Shown piece by piece: positions 15,859-23,634 of a stretch of 64,000 nt of DNA. Within the stretch, counting starts at the first letter, position 1. Each line of letters opens with the position of its first letter. Below the pieces are notes generated by a model. It saw only the letters and a program-made list of their open reading frames with translations. It had not been told where the DNA came from and ran no database searches. Source of the stretch: Bacillota bacterium. Its GTDB lineage: Bacteria > Bacillota > Clostridia > Lachnospirales > Anaerotignaceae. The stretch is taken from positions 62,001 to 126,000 of the forward strand of contig JAHZDZ010000010.1 of assembly GCA_019422105.1 (NCBI GenBank), read 5' to 3'. Both the position numbers and the translations under genes were made by a program.

Positions 15859-17493
15859 ATGTTGGATTTAAAAATCGTAAACGGCACAATCATTGACGGT
15901 ACAGGAAAAAAAGGCTACAGGGCAGATTTGGGCATAGCCGGTGACAAAATTGTGGCGCTGGGTGATCTGAGCGGGGAAGAGGCAAAAAAAACCATTGATG
16001 CAACAGATAAATATGTTGCTCCCGGCTTTATTGACTTTCACACCCACTCCGATTTGTCTGTCGTATACGACAGATATGCCAGAAGCAGGATTTATTCCGG
16101 TATTACCTCTGACGTAGTTGGAAACTGCGGCATCGGCGTCGCCCCTATCAGAGAGGAAAACAAGCAGCTTCTCCTTGATTATCTGGCAACCAGAATCATA
16201 GGTACTATTCCCGCAAAGCTGGAGCTTCCCTGGAATACCTATGGGGAATACATGACCTATATGGACGAGCATCCTGCTGCCATCAATGTAATCCCCCTCC
16301 TGGCCCAGGGAACCATCCGCATCAACGAAATGGGATTTTCCACTGAACCGGCAACACCGGAGCAAATCAAAAATATGCAGGAGGAAGTGGAAAAAGCCTT
16401 TCAGGAGGGTGCTTTTGCTCTCACCACAGGGCTAACCTATCTTCCCGGCGCTTATTCCAATAAAGAGGAAATCGCAGAGCTTTGCAAGGTCATCGGAAAA
16501 TACGGCGGTTACTACTGTACCCATATGCGCGATGAGGGCGATACTATCCATGAAGCCATTGACGAGTCGGTATACATCGCCAAAGAAGCAGGCATTCCCT
16601 TACATATTTCTCATCTGAAATTATGCGGCGCCAGAAATTTCGGCCGCATGGACGAGGTTTGGCAGCAGCTTGACGAGGCTGAAAAAAACGGAACTACTGT
16701 TACCTATGACCTTTATCCCTATGCCGCAGGCATGACATCTCTGGGCGCCCTTCTTCCCCCTTGGGTATTTGAGGGCGGCGTTAAGGAAATGCTGAAAAAA
16801 ATACAGGATCCTGCTGTCAGAGCAAAGTGCAAAGAGGATATGCAAAACGGCCTTCCCGACTGGCAGAATTTCTATCAGGCGGCGGGCGACTGGAGCCACA
16901 TACAGGTTGCCAGTGTCATGACGGAAAAGAACAAATGGATGGAAGGCAAAACAATTCAGGAAATCAGCGATGAAACCGGTAAAGATGGTTTTGATATTAT
17001 GTTTGAAACAATTCTGGCGGAGGAATCAAAGGTACAGATCATTGGCTTCTGGAACGGCGAAAAGGCAATGGATGAAATCATCGCCTCTCCTAAGGCCGCT
17101 TACGGCTCTGATTCCATGAGCCTTTCCACAGAGGGCCTTCTCTCTATCGGTAAACCCCATCCAAGAGCCTTTGGCACTGTCGGAAAGATATTTGCGGAAT
17201 ATGTGAAAAAACGCGGTATTATGACCTTTGAAGAGGCTGTCCGTAAAATGACAGGCTTCCCCGCTTCAATTCTTGGCATTTCGGACCGCGGGCTTCTAAA
17301 AGAAGGCTATTTTGCAGATGTAACTGTATTTGATCCTAACACAATAGCGGACAACGCAACCTACGTAATGCCGCAGCAATACCCAAGCGGTATTGAACAT
17401 GTTATTGTAAACGGTCAGGTTGCCCTGGAAAACGGCAGACAGACAGAGGCTCTCGCCGGACGCACTATCAAAAATCCGAGAAGAACAAAATAA
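15859..17493 (+). CDS. N-acyl-D-amino-acid deacylase (D-aminoacylase)
   Basis: A 544-residue amidohydrolase of the D-aminoacylase group. Zinc-site motifs are complete: DFHTHSD (about residues 61-67), the Cys of GNCGIGVAP, HMRDEGD (about 220), ISHLK (about 250) and the catalytic Asp in YGSDSMS. The first 55 and last 60 residues form the small beta-sandwich domain usual for this family. GGAGGG five bases before the ATG at 15859 decides the start over an in-frame ATG at 15841. It is cytoplasmic and removes the acyl group from N-acyl-D-amino acids, feeding the neighbouring racemase. Confidence 0.88.
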   Translation: MLDLKIVNGTIIDGTGKKGYRADLGIAGDKIVALGDLSGEEAKKTIDATDKYVAPGFIDFHTHSDLSVVYDRYARSRIYSGITSDVVGNCGIGVAPIREENKQLLLDYLATRIIGTIPAKLELPWNTYGEYMTYMDEHPAAINVIPLLAQGTIRINEMGFSTEPATPEQIKNMQEEVEKAFQEGAFALTTGLTYLPGAYSNKEEIAELCKVIGKYGGYYCTHMRDEGDTIHEAIDESVYIAKEAGIPLHISHLKLCGARNFGRMDEVWQQLDEAEKNGTTVTYDLYPYAAGMTSLGALLPPWVFEGGVKEMLKKIQDPAVRAKCKEDMQNGLPDWQNFYQAAGDWSHIQVASVMTEKNKWMEGKTIQEISDETGKDGFDIMFETILAEESKVQIIGFWNGEKAMDEIIASPKAAYGSDSMSLSTEGLLSIGKPHPRAFGTVGKIFAEYVKKRGIMTFEEAVRKMTGFPASILGISDRGLLKEGYFADVTVFDPNTIADNATYVMPQQYPSGIEHVIVNGQVALENGRQTEALAGRTIKNPRRTK

Positions 17494-17833
17494 AAATACC
17501 TTTTATCACATCGATGATATCATAAAAATAAAAAGCCTGCCATAATTGGCGGCTGGCAGAACAAAGAAGGAAAGCCTGTTTTACAGTGGCTTGGCTTAAG
17601 AAAACAAGACAACATTTTTCCCCCATTGTTTCTTATGTCACCAGCCGCTATCAGGCTTTCTTTTTTTAATAATATTTTATCCCCCTTACACCAAAGATGT
17701 TTGTCCTGTGCCTATTGCCGGACCTTAATTTTGCTTTTCACGCATCTGATGGTACATTATAACAAAACCATGACTTTAACTGTAATCTATGCTACACTGG
17801 AACAAATAAATACTCTTTCGTGGAGGAAGCCGA
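17494..17833. other. Intergenic region with imperfect hairpin and repeat copy 2
   Basis: About 340 bp without a gene. CTGCCA and TGGCAG (17538-17559) make a small hairpin after the D-aminoacylase gene; the 20-bp dispersed repeat (copy 2) lies at 17588-17607. Near the right end ATGACT and TACACT with a 17-bp gap (17769-17797) could be a weak promoter for the DinB-like gene. Confidence 0.4.
17588..17607 (+). repeat. 20-bp dispersed repeat, copy 2
   Basis: GGCTTGGCTTAAGAAAACAA, one base different from 13313-13332. Confidence 0.6.
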
Positions 17834-18529
17834 ATGAAATATTTTGGTAACGGATTAAGCGAAAAGCACCGTGCGCTGACAAAAATTATAAAAAAGCCGG
17901 GCGAAGCAGAGCATGCAAAAAAAATATTTTTAGACATACATAAAAATCTGCACCTTTCCTCTGTTTCAGGAGTAAAAACCAACGAGGTTGACACTTTGCT
18001 CGGCGATCTTTTACCATGGGAATATGCTGTTATGCCCAAAAAGGAAGATGAAACTATCGCCTGGGTCATATGGCATATAGTCCGAATCGAAGATCTTGCC
18101 ATCAATATATTGGTCAATGAGGGGGAACAGGTTTTTGACGAAAAGTGGAAAGAAAGAATGAAATCTCCTATCACAGATACGGGAAATGCCCTCAAGGATG
18201 CAGAAATTATGGAGCTTAGCAAAAGCCTTGATATTTCCCAGCTTATTGCCTACCGCAACGCAGTGGGAAAGCAGACGGAGAATATTGTCAGAGCGCTGTC
18301 ACCTGAAGCTTTCAGGAGAAAGGTTTCCCAGCAAGGTCTTGATAAAATACGCAGGGAGGGCGGTGTCACAGAGGATAAGGATTCCATCTGGCTTTTGGAC
18401 TTTTGGGGAAAAAAGGACGTGGCCTCTATACTTCTTATGCCTCCTACCCGCCACGAAATACTGCACCTGAATGACTGCTGCAAATGGAAAGAACAAATAC
18501 GGAGTAAAAATACATTTTTCCTTTTTTAA
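17834..18529 (+). CDS. DinB-like (DinB/YfiT superfamily) protein
   Basis: A 231-residue helical protein with the three spaced histidines that bind a metal in the DinB/YfiT four-helix fold: one in IHKNLHLSS (about 36-44), one in WVIWHIVRIEDLA (about 80), one in RHEILHLNDC (about 210). Family members include thiol-dependent transferases (bacillithiol, mycothiol) and DNA-damage-induced proteins; which applies is unknown. GGAGGAAG precedes the ATG. The TIGR04076 gene follows 48 bp later and is probably cotranscribed. Confidence 0.75.
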   Translation: MKYFGNGLSEKHRALTKIIKKPGEAEHAKKIFLDIHKNLHLSSVSGVKTNEVDTLLGDLLPWEYAVMPKKEDETIAWVIWHIVRIEDLAINILVNEGEQVFDEKWKERMKSPITDTGNALKDAEIMELSKSLDISQLIAYRNAVGKQTENIVRALSPEAFRRKVSQQGLDKIRREGGVTEDKDSIWLLDFWGKKDVASILLMPPTRHEILHLNDCCKWKEQIRSKNTFFLF

Positions 18530-18577
18530 CGATATCCTTTTACTGCCATGAGCTATTATAAAAGGGGGGGCACATAC

Positions 18578-18841
18578 ATGAAAGCAAAACCGGCAATTAA
18601 ACTGACGCTGATAGAGAAAAAGGGTGAATGCAATTGCCACAGAGGACACAGAATCGGAGATACCTTTGATTATGACACAGAGAGGGGAAAGCTTTGCCCT
18701 ATGGCGCTGCATGCCGCTTTTCCCTTTATTGACATCCTTCGCTACGGCGGCAAGCTGCCCTTGTCAGCAAAAAAAGATTGGCGCTTCTGCTGTCCAGATG
18801 CAGACGTCATCAATATTTTTAAAATAGAAAGGGAAGAATAA
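18578..18841 (+). CDS. TIGR04076 family protein
   Basis: An 87-residue Cys-rich protein with the family pattern: CNCHRGHRIGDTF near residue 20, GKLCPMALHAAFPFIDILRYGG in the middle and FCCPDAD near the C-terminus. The ATG at 18578 has AAAGGGGGG 7 bases upstream; an upstream in-frame ATG at 18548 has none. Function is unknown; the Cys residues suggest metal or redox chemistry. A strong terminator follows. Confidence 0.8.
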   Translation: MKAKPAIKLTLIEKKGECNCHRGHRIGDTFDYDTERGKLCPMALHAAFPFIDILRYGGKLPLSAKKDWRFCCPDADVINIFKIEREE

Positions 18842-18870
18842 GATTTTTCATAAATAGCCATATGTAAAAA

Positions 18871-18914
18871 AAGCGGTAAAAATCTGTACTTTTCAGATTT
18901 TTACCGCTTTTTTA
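18871..18914. terminator. Strong bidirectional terminator
   Basis: AAGCGGTAAAAATCTG (18871-18886) and CAGATTTTTACCGCTT (18894-18909) form a perfect 16-bp stem with T-run on the plus strand and A-run on the 5' side. It separates the TIGR04076 gene from the convergent carbon-nitrogen hydrolase gene. Confidence 0.92.
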
Positions 18915-19076
18915 TTTAACTTTATATCATACGGTTTATTGAGTTGGCAAAAAGCTGCATTGTCATCGGTAACAATCATTCACTGTGCTGCAAAAATTAT
19001 ATTTCTCCACTTATTCCCAATGAAACAAAATACAGAAAACTTTCTATTTCTTTTCCTACCGCCCTCTTTTTTTAAA

Positions 19077-20075
19077 TTATTTCAAACGATTCCTATCCTC
19101 CAGGAATACATCCATAGCCCTTTTTTCCCCTTCTATGTCTAATTCAGCCGGCACCGCCTTTATTCCAATTTGGCCCAGGCCCTCTTCTCTCACAAATTTT
19201 TCGTACTCCTCCACGTCTTTAGGCGCCTTTCCGATATTTTTATAGACAGGCGCTTCCTCCAGCCTGCCCGCAAAAGGATACTGTATATTAAATTCCTTTA
19301 AGTGCTTCAGGTAATGATCTAAAAACATGGTGCCATACTTCCTGTATTTCGTAACTAAATCAAGGTCAAGGGTAACCGTAGCAATAGCCGGCACATTTCC
19401 CGCTTCCCATAATACCTTGCCATCCGGCCCTATCACTGTTGACTTTCCATATAAATTGATGCCTTCAAACATACCGACGCCGTTTATGGATACAAAATAA
19501 GCCTGGTTCTCCAGCGCCCTTGCAAAATGTATTGGCCTGTTCAGCTCATAAAGCTCCTCCGGATCCATGGTAAGCTTAACAATCACCTCGGCGCCCATAA
19601 GCGCAAGGGTTCTTGTAATTTCAGGAAAATTAGAGTCATAGCAGATTTCAACACCGACTTTTGTATTTTTTTCCGGCATGTCAAAAACAACATATCTGTT
19701 GCCCGGCACAGTAAAGCACTCTGCCGGCGCCCAGGGAGCCATCTTTCTGTATTTATCAACAAGCTCACCCTTCGGATTGAAGATGGGGGCCGTATTATAC
19801 ACATACCCTTCCGGTAGTTCCTCAGAATACTCACTTAAGGTACCCGGTATAAAATAAATACCATATTTTTTGGCTATATTGCCAAAATACTCTGTAATAG
19901 GGCCGGGTATCCTCTGCGGCGCTAACCATGAAATTGTCTCGACTCCCACAATAAGCTCCGGCCGGTGATATGCAGCCATAAGCTTTTCTACTTTCTCCTC
20001 AATGTATTTCAGGTTTTCAACCGCATCTGTAGTTACATTCATTTGAATAATTCCAACATTTAAATATCTTCCCAT
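19077..20075 (-). CDS. Carbon-nitrogen hydrolase (nitrilase/amidase superfamily)
   Basis: A 332-residue enzyme with the Glu-Lys-Cys triad: Glu in VGVETIS (about 45), Lys in YRKMAPWAP (about 112) and Cys in VGVEICYDSN (about 147). The C-terminal third extends past the core fold, as in aliphatic amidases and formamidases. It is cytoplasmic. AAGGGAG precedes the ATG. It lies 33 bp downstream of a GPH-type carrier and under the same sigma-54 promoter, so it probably hydrolyses the amide or nitrile that the carrier imports. Substrate identity is open. Confidence 0.87.
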   Translation of the reverse strand: MGRYLNVGIIQMNVTTDAVENLKYIEEKVEKLMAAYHRPELIVGVETISWLAPQRIPGPITEYFGNIAKKYGIYFIPGTLSEYSEELPEGYVYNTAPIFNPKGELVDKYRKMAPWAPAECFTVPGNRYVVFDMPEKNTKVGVEICYDSNFPEITRTLALMGAEVIVKLTMDPEELYELNRPIHFARALENQAYFVSINGVGMFEGINLYGKSTVIGPDGKVLWEAGNVPAIATVTLDLDLVTKYRKYGTMFLDHYLKHLKEFNIQYPFAGRLEEAPVYKNIGKAPKDVEEYEKFVREEGLGQIGIKAVPAELDIEGEKRAMDVFLEDRNRLK

Positions 20076-20108
20076 TTTTAAAATCTCCCTTCTAAATTCA
20101 ATACTTTT

Positions 20109-21542
20109 TTACAGTACATTCTCAAAGCCCTCTGTAGAAAATTCCATTCCCTTATTTTTGCGCACGCCGGCTTCCACCAAAGCTTGATACCTTTTTTTCG
20201 TAATCGGATAAAACATGGCAATAATGCCTGCCGCAACGCCGATAATGCCCGGCAGAGCAGTTGATAAGTCAAGCACTGCCGTTGCCGCACTTACTGTCTG
20301 GACCGATGCTGCCGCGTCGTAGCCGCCCGCCGCCAATAAAATTCCCGTCAACCACAAGGCCAGACCGCTTCCAATCTTTTGAAAAAATATCATAACAGAG
20401 GTAATGACTCCCAGCCGCTTTTTATTGTTCACAAAATCATCAAGCTCTCCTATGTCGTACATCATGGAATAGGCAATTGTCCAAAAGGTTGTATTTCCAA
20501 AGCTGGTCAAAGTCATCAACAATATCAGATAAACCGGCGAGGACGGAAAACCAATGACATACCGGAAAAGAATGCCGCTGATGCCTGAAAAAAACATGGC
20601 AAAACCGTAAAAATTTTTCTTATCAAATTTAACAGACAGTTTATCGATAAACGGAAGCCATACGATTGCTATCACTCCCGCAAAAATGCCAAGCAAGGAT
20701 CTCGTCTGTGCGCTGTAGCCCAGTACAGAGGATGTAAAATACATATTGGAGCCCTGGAATATGGAGATTGAAAATGCCCATAGAAATATGGTAAGTGCAA
20801 GAATTTTGGATGGCTTGAATTTCATAACGGAAACATAGGCCTTTATAAATTCAGATGGTTTTTCCTTCTCCTGCTCCAAATAGCTCAGCTTCTCCTTTCC
20901 TTTTAAAAAATGGCAGCAAAAAGCAATGGACAGCGCTATAAATACACCGAATACAATACCCACATTTCTCCATCCCTGTACAGCAGAACCGCCGTATCTC
21001 TGTGTTATCTCCACTATCATATGGGGCGCCGCCGCTGAAAAAAGGACGCCAATATAGGTGAACAAGCTTGCAAAAACACGGATTGAAGTTCTCTCGTCAA
21101 AATCATCCGTCAGCTCTCCTCCAAGGGTAAAGTAAGGAATCGTAAATGAAGTATAAAATGTAAAAAACAGCATGGATATCAGTATGTAATAAGTGCTCTT
21201 CACACTTATGGGCAAAGGAACATCATAAAAAAGAAGGAACATACAGATACCGTAGGGTATAATAGAAGCAAACATAAAGGGCCTTCTCCTGCCGTTTCTT
21301 CCCCTGTAATTATCTGACAAAAAACCAAATATCAAATCTGTTACGGCATCCCATATTACCGCCAAAAGTGAGACAACACCTGCCACAGATGAAGATAGGC
21401 CAACAATGTCTGTCAGAAAAAATATGAAAAAGCTGTAAAAAACGTTATATCCAAGGGCATCTCCCAGCTGGCCGACCCCGTAACCCAATTTTGTCGGTAT
21501 TCCAAGCTTTTTCCCATCTATAGACGAAGATGATTCTTTCAT
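20109..21542 (-). CDS. GPH-family (MFS) cation symporter
   Basis: A 477-residue protein with 12 predicted membrane segments. The N-terminal KLGYGVGQLGDALGYNVFY and the loop DLIFGFLSDNYRGRNGRRRP are signatures of the glycoside-pentoside-hexuronide:cation symporter family. Most members carry sugars, but this one is coupled to an amidase and a sigma-54 activator with no glycosidase nearby, so an amide or amino-acid derivative is a fair guess. A consensus -24/-12 promoter lies about 65-80 bp upstream of the start. Confidence 0.88.
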   Translation of the reverse strand: MKESSSSIDGKKLGIPTKLGYGVGQLGDALGYNVFYSFFIFFLTDIVGLSSSVAGVVSLLAVIWDAVTDLIFGFLSDNYRGRNGRRRPFMFASIIPYGICMFLLFYDVPLPISVKSTYYILISMLFFTFYTSFTIPYFTLGGELTDDFDERTSIRVFASLFTYIGVLFSAAAPHMIVEITQRYGGSAVQGWRNVGIVFGVFIALSIAFCCHFLKGKEKLSYLEQEKEKPSEFIKAYVSVMKFKPSKILALTIFLWAFSISIFQGSNMYFTSSVLGYSAQTRSLLGIFAGVIAIVWLPFIDKLSVKFDKKNFYGFAMFFSGISGILFRYVIGFPSSPVYLILLMTLTSFGNTTFWTIAYSMMYDIGELDDFVNNKKRLGVITSVMIFFQKIGSGLALWLTGILLAAGGYDAAASVQTVSAATAVLDLSTALPGIIGVAAGIIAMFYPITKKRYQALVEAGVRKNKGMEFSTEGFENVL

Positions 21543-21604
21543 TTTACTAACATCCCTTTCTAATATAAATTGGTAAACCGGCGCCGGCTTATATCTATAT
21601 ATAA

Positions 21605-21620
21605 AGCAAACACCGTGCCA
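21605..21620 (-). promoter_or_regulatory. Sigma-54 (-24/-12) promoter
   Basis: The minus strand reads TTGGCACGGTGTTTGCTTT: TGGCAC (21620-21615), a 5-base gap, TTGCT (21609-21605). This matches the RpoN consensus exactly. The start would be near 21593, about 50 bp before the carrier gene, and the adjacent regulator is a sigma-54 activator. Confidence 0.9.
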
Positions 21621-21671
21621 AACCTATATTTGTCTAAAATAGCCATTTTACGCCTTTTCACATAAGCATTT

Positions 21672-21711
21672 AAAAAAAAAGAAAAAAAAGCGTCCAAAAA
21701 AAAGGACGCTT
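21672..21711 (-). terminator. Terminator of the sigma-54 activator gene
   Basis: On the minus strand AAGCGTCC-N8-GGACGCTT (21711-21688) is followed by a long T run. It lies between the activator gene and the sigma-54 promoter, so the operon is insulated from read-through. Confidence 0.9.
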
Positions 21712-21740
21712 CATTTCTTCTTCTCGTAAATAGGAGAGGT

Positions 21741-21787
21741 TAAAAGGTCCAAAAATTTGGACGGTATCCAAATTTTTGGACCTTTTA
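21741..21787. promoter_or_regulatory. Paired dyads, candidate upstream activator sites
   Basis: GTCCAAAAATTTGGAC (21747-21762) and TCCAAATTTTTGGA (21767-21780) are each palindromic, with centres 19 bp apart, and together make a perfect 21-bp inverted repeat. They lie about 160-180 bp upstream of the predicted sigma-54 start, a normal distance for enhancer sites. They also immediately follow the activator gene and could fold as an RNA hairpin. Confidence 0.6.
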
Positions 21788-21797
21788 AAAATTACTT

Positions 21798-23225
21798 TTA
21801 CAGAATATTATATTTTTCCATTTTATTATACAGATTTGATTTTGAAATTTTTAAAAATCGCGCTGTCTTCATTCTGTTTTGACCGCAGAGCTCCAGCGCC
21901 TTTAGAATTGCCTCTTTCTCCGCTTTGTCACGTACATAGTTAAGAGGACTGCCAGAATGTGCAAAGCTTGTTTCCCACTCCTTTTTTACGGCAATGCTAT
22001 CAGAAAACAATTCTTTAAAATATTGAATATCGAGCTCCTTCCCCCTGCACTCAGTCATGGCCCTCTCAATTATATTATTCAGTTCCCGTATATTGCCGGG
22101 CCAATCATAGCTGTAAAACAGCTCCAATACCTCGTTTGACAAAACTGTTACATCTTTATCCAAAAGACGGTTGAGGTGATGAATATGTTTATATGCAAGC
22201 TCAGGAATGTCTTCCTTCCGCTCTGCCAAAGATGGATTTTTAATTTCATCTACATTCAGCCTGTAATATAAATCTTCTCTGAATTTCCCCTCATTTACAA
22301 GCTCTTTCAGGTTTTTATTTGTCGCGGCAATTACCCTGATGTCCACCGGAACAACACTTCCCCCTATTCTTGTTACCTTTTTTTCCTGAAGAACCCTTAA
22401 AAGCTTAGGTTGGATATAGTAACCAAGCTGGTCTATTTCATCAAGAAAAATTGTGCCGCTGTCGGCCATTTCGAACTTTCCCTTTTTACCGCCCCTTTTT
22501 GCGCCGGTAAAAGTACCATCATCATAGCCAAACAGCTCAGACTCCACAAGACTTTCCGGTATAGCGGCACAGTTGACCTCGACAATATGCTTACGGTTAC
22601 TCAAATTATGTATGGCATGGGCTACAAGCTCCTTGCCGCTTCCCGTTGGCCCTGAAATCAAGACCGTTGATAAGGATGTTGCAACATTGACAATCTGCTG
22701 CTTTATCCTCAATATAGATTCGCTGCTGCCCAAAATATCAGTAATCAGATATTTTTTATTTGCTATCCGCCGCTCCTGTTTATTAACTAGATCATCCAGA
22801 GACTCCGCAATATCTATATATCCCATATCGGAATATCTGAAAATGGACTCCACTAAACTTCTCAGTTCTATATCACCGTTAATAATATCAAAATCTATGG
22901 CACCCTTTAACTTTTCGCCATCATATAATGGTTTTGTCAAAGAAATGTTTGTCTCTCCATAGGTAAAATAAAAATAAAATTTGTCCTTAAAATTTTCCTT
23001 TATGGCCAACGGTATTTTGCTGATTGGATGAATCTCCTCAATGTTTTTGCCTATTACCTGATCAGACGCAGAAACGCCGGTTATAGCGCTGATTCTCTCA
23101 AGCATATCAGGGGACAGATATCGAATTACATTATCGTTATCCACTACGATGAGGCCAGATATGCTGTCTAAAATCTTCTTGCATTCTTCAAGAGTCAAGT
23201 TAAATGTCTCACATTTATTTTTCAC
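21798..23225 (-). CDS. Sigma-54-dependent transcriptional activator with PAS-like sensor
   Basis: A 475-residue bacterial enhancer-binding protein. Residues about 12-135 form a PAS-like sensor; the AAA+ domain (about 160-390) has Walker A GPTGSGKE, a sigma-54 contact loop reading DGTFTGA (GAFTGA in most members), Walker B TIFLDEID and an arginine-finger region. The C-terminus is a Fis-type helix-turn-helix with NRMKTARFLKISKSNLYNK. GAGGCGG precedes a GTG start. It lies upstream of, and codirectional with, the carrier/amidase operon, which has a sigma-54 promoter, so it should activate that operon on sensing a small molecule. Confidence 0.93.
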   Translation of the reverse strand: MKNKCETFNLTLEECKKILDSISGLIVVDNDNVIRYLSPDMLERISAITGVSASDQVIGKNIEEIHPISKIPLAIKENFKDKFYFYFTYGETNISLTKPLYDGEKLKGAIDFDIINGDIELRSLVESIFRYSDMGYIDIAESLDDLVNKQERRIANKKYLITDILGSSESILRIKQQIVNVATSLSTVLISGPTGSGKELVAHAIHNLSNRKHIVEVNCAAIPESLVESELFGYDDGTFTGAKRGGKKGKFEMADSGTIFLDEIDQLGYYIQPKLLRVLQEKKVTRIGGSVVPVDIRVIAATNKNLKELVNEGKFREDLYYRLNVDEIKNPSLAERKEDIPELAYKHIHHLNRLLDKDVTVLSNEVLELFYSYDWPGNIRELNNIIERAMTECRGKELDIQYFKELFSDSIAVKKEWETSFAHSGSPLNYVRDKAEKEAILKALELCGQNRMKTARFLKISKSNLYNKMEKYNIL

Positions 23226-23384
23226 TGCAACACCGCCTCAAAAATATTAAATTCATTGATTGTCATCCATCTCTACTGTATTTTAATATAATTAATACTG
23301 GTTTGCAATTATTGTCTTATTCCAGTTCTTCAAATTATTTTGCAGGTATATCTACCTCACGAAGTTTTAAAAAAAAGAGAAATA

Positions 23385-23417
23385 AAAAAGCCTGGAAACA
23401 TTCATTTCCAGACTTTT
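23385..23417 (-). terminator. Terminator behind the tRNA gene
   Basis: On the minus strand AAAAGTCTGGAAA pairs with TTTCCAGGCTTTT (23417-23385, one mismatch) and runs into TTTATTT. It follows the 3' end of the tRNA sequence and was its original terminator. Confidence 0.8.
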
Positions 23418-23423
23418 CAATCA

Positions 23424-23465
23424 TTGCGGAGGCAGGATTTGAACCTACGACCTCCGGGTTATGAG
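23424..23465 (-). tRNA. 3' part of initiator tRNA-Met (CAT), ICE attachment site
   Basis: The minus strand from 23465 down reads anticodon loop CTCATAA, CCCGG, variable AGGTC, T-arm GTAGG-TTCAAAT-CCTGC, acceptor CTCCGCA and discriminator A. Three C residues after the loop and A72 (a C1-A72 mismatch in the full tRNA) mark the initiator. The 5' half (expected GGG before the loop) is absent: the flanking bases do not pair. This is the chromosomal half of an attachment core; the intact tRNA should be at the other end of the element, beyond the window. No CCA is encoded. Confidence 0.85.
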
Positions 23466-23489
23466 TTACACGAAATCCTTATCATGGAA

Positions 23490-23558
23490 TTAAATGTTTC
23501 CAAAAAGCTCTGAAAACTCTCTCTACCAGTTAAATGCTTCTTTTTCTCTTAAATGCTT
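23490..23558. repeat. Three direct repeats, candidate integrase arm sites
   Basis: TTAAATGTTT at 23490 and TTAAATGCTT at 23530 and 23549 lie between the attachment core and the integrase gene. Arm-type sites of tyrosine integrases with an AP2-like N-terminus look like this. ACTGTC also repeats at 23561 and 23572. Confidence 0.45.
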
Positions 23559-23634
23559 ATACTGTCAATTGACTGTCTTTTATAAAAAAAGCTGTTTTTT
23601 GGCTTCGTCGGGGTTTTTACTCTACGAATTTTAA

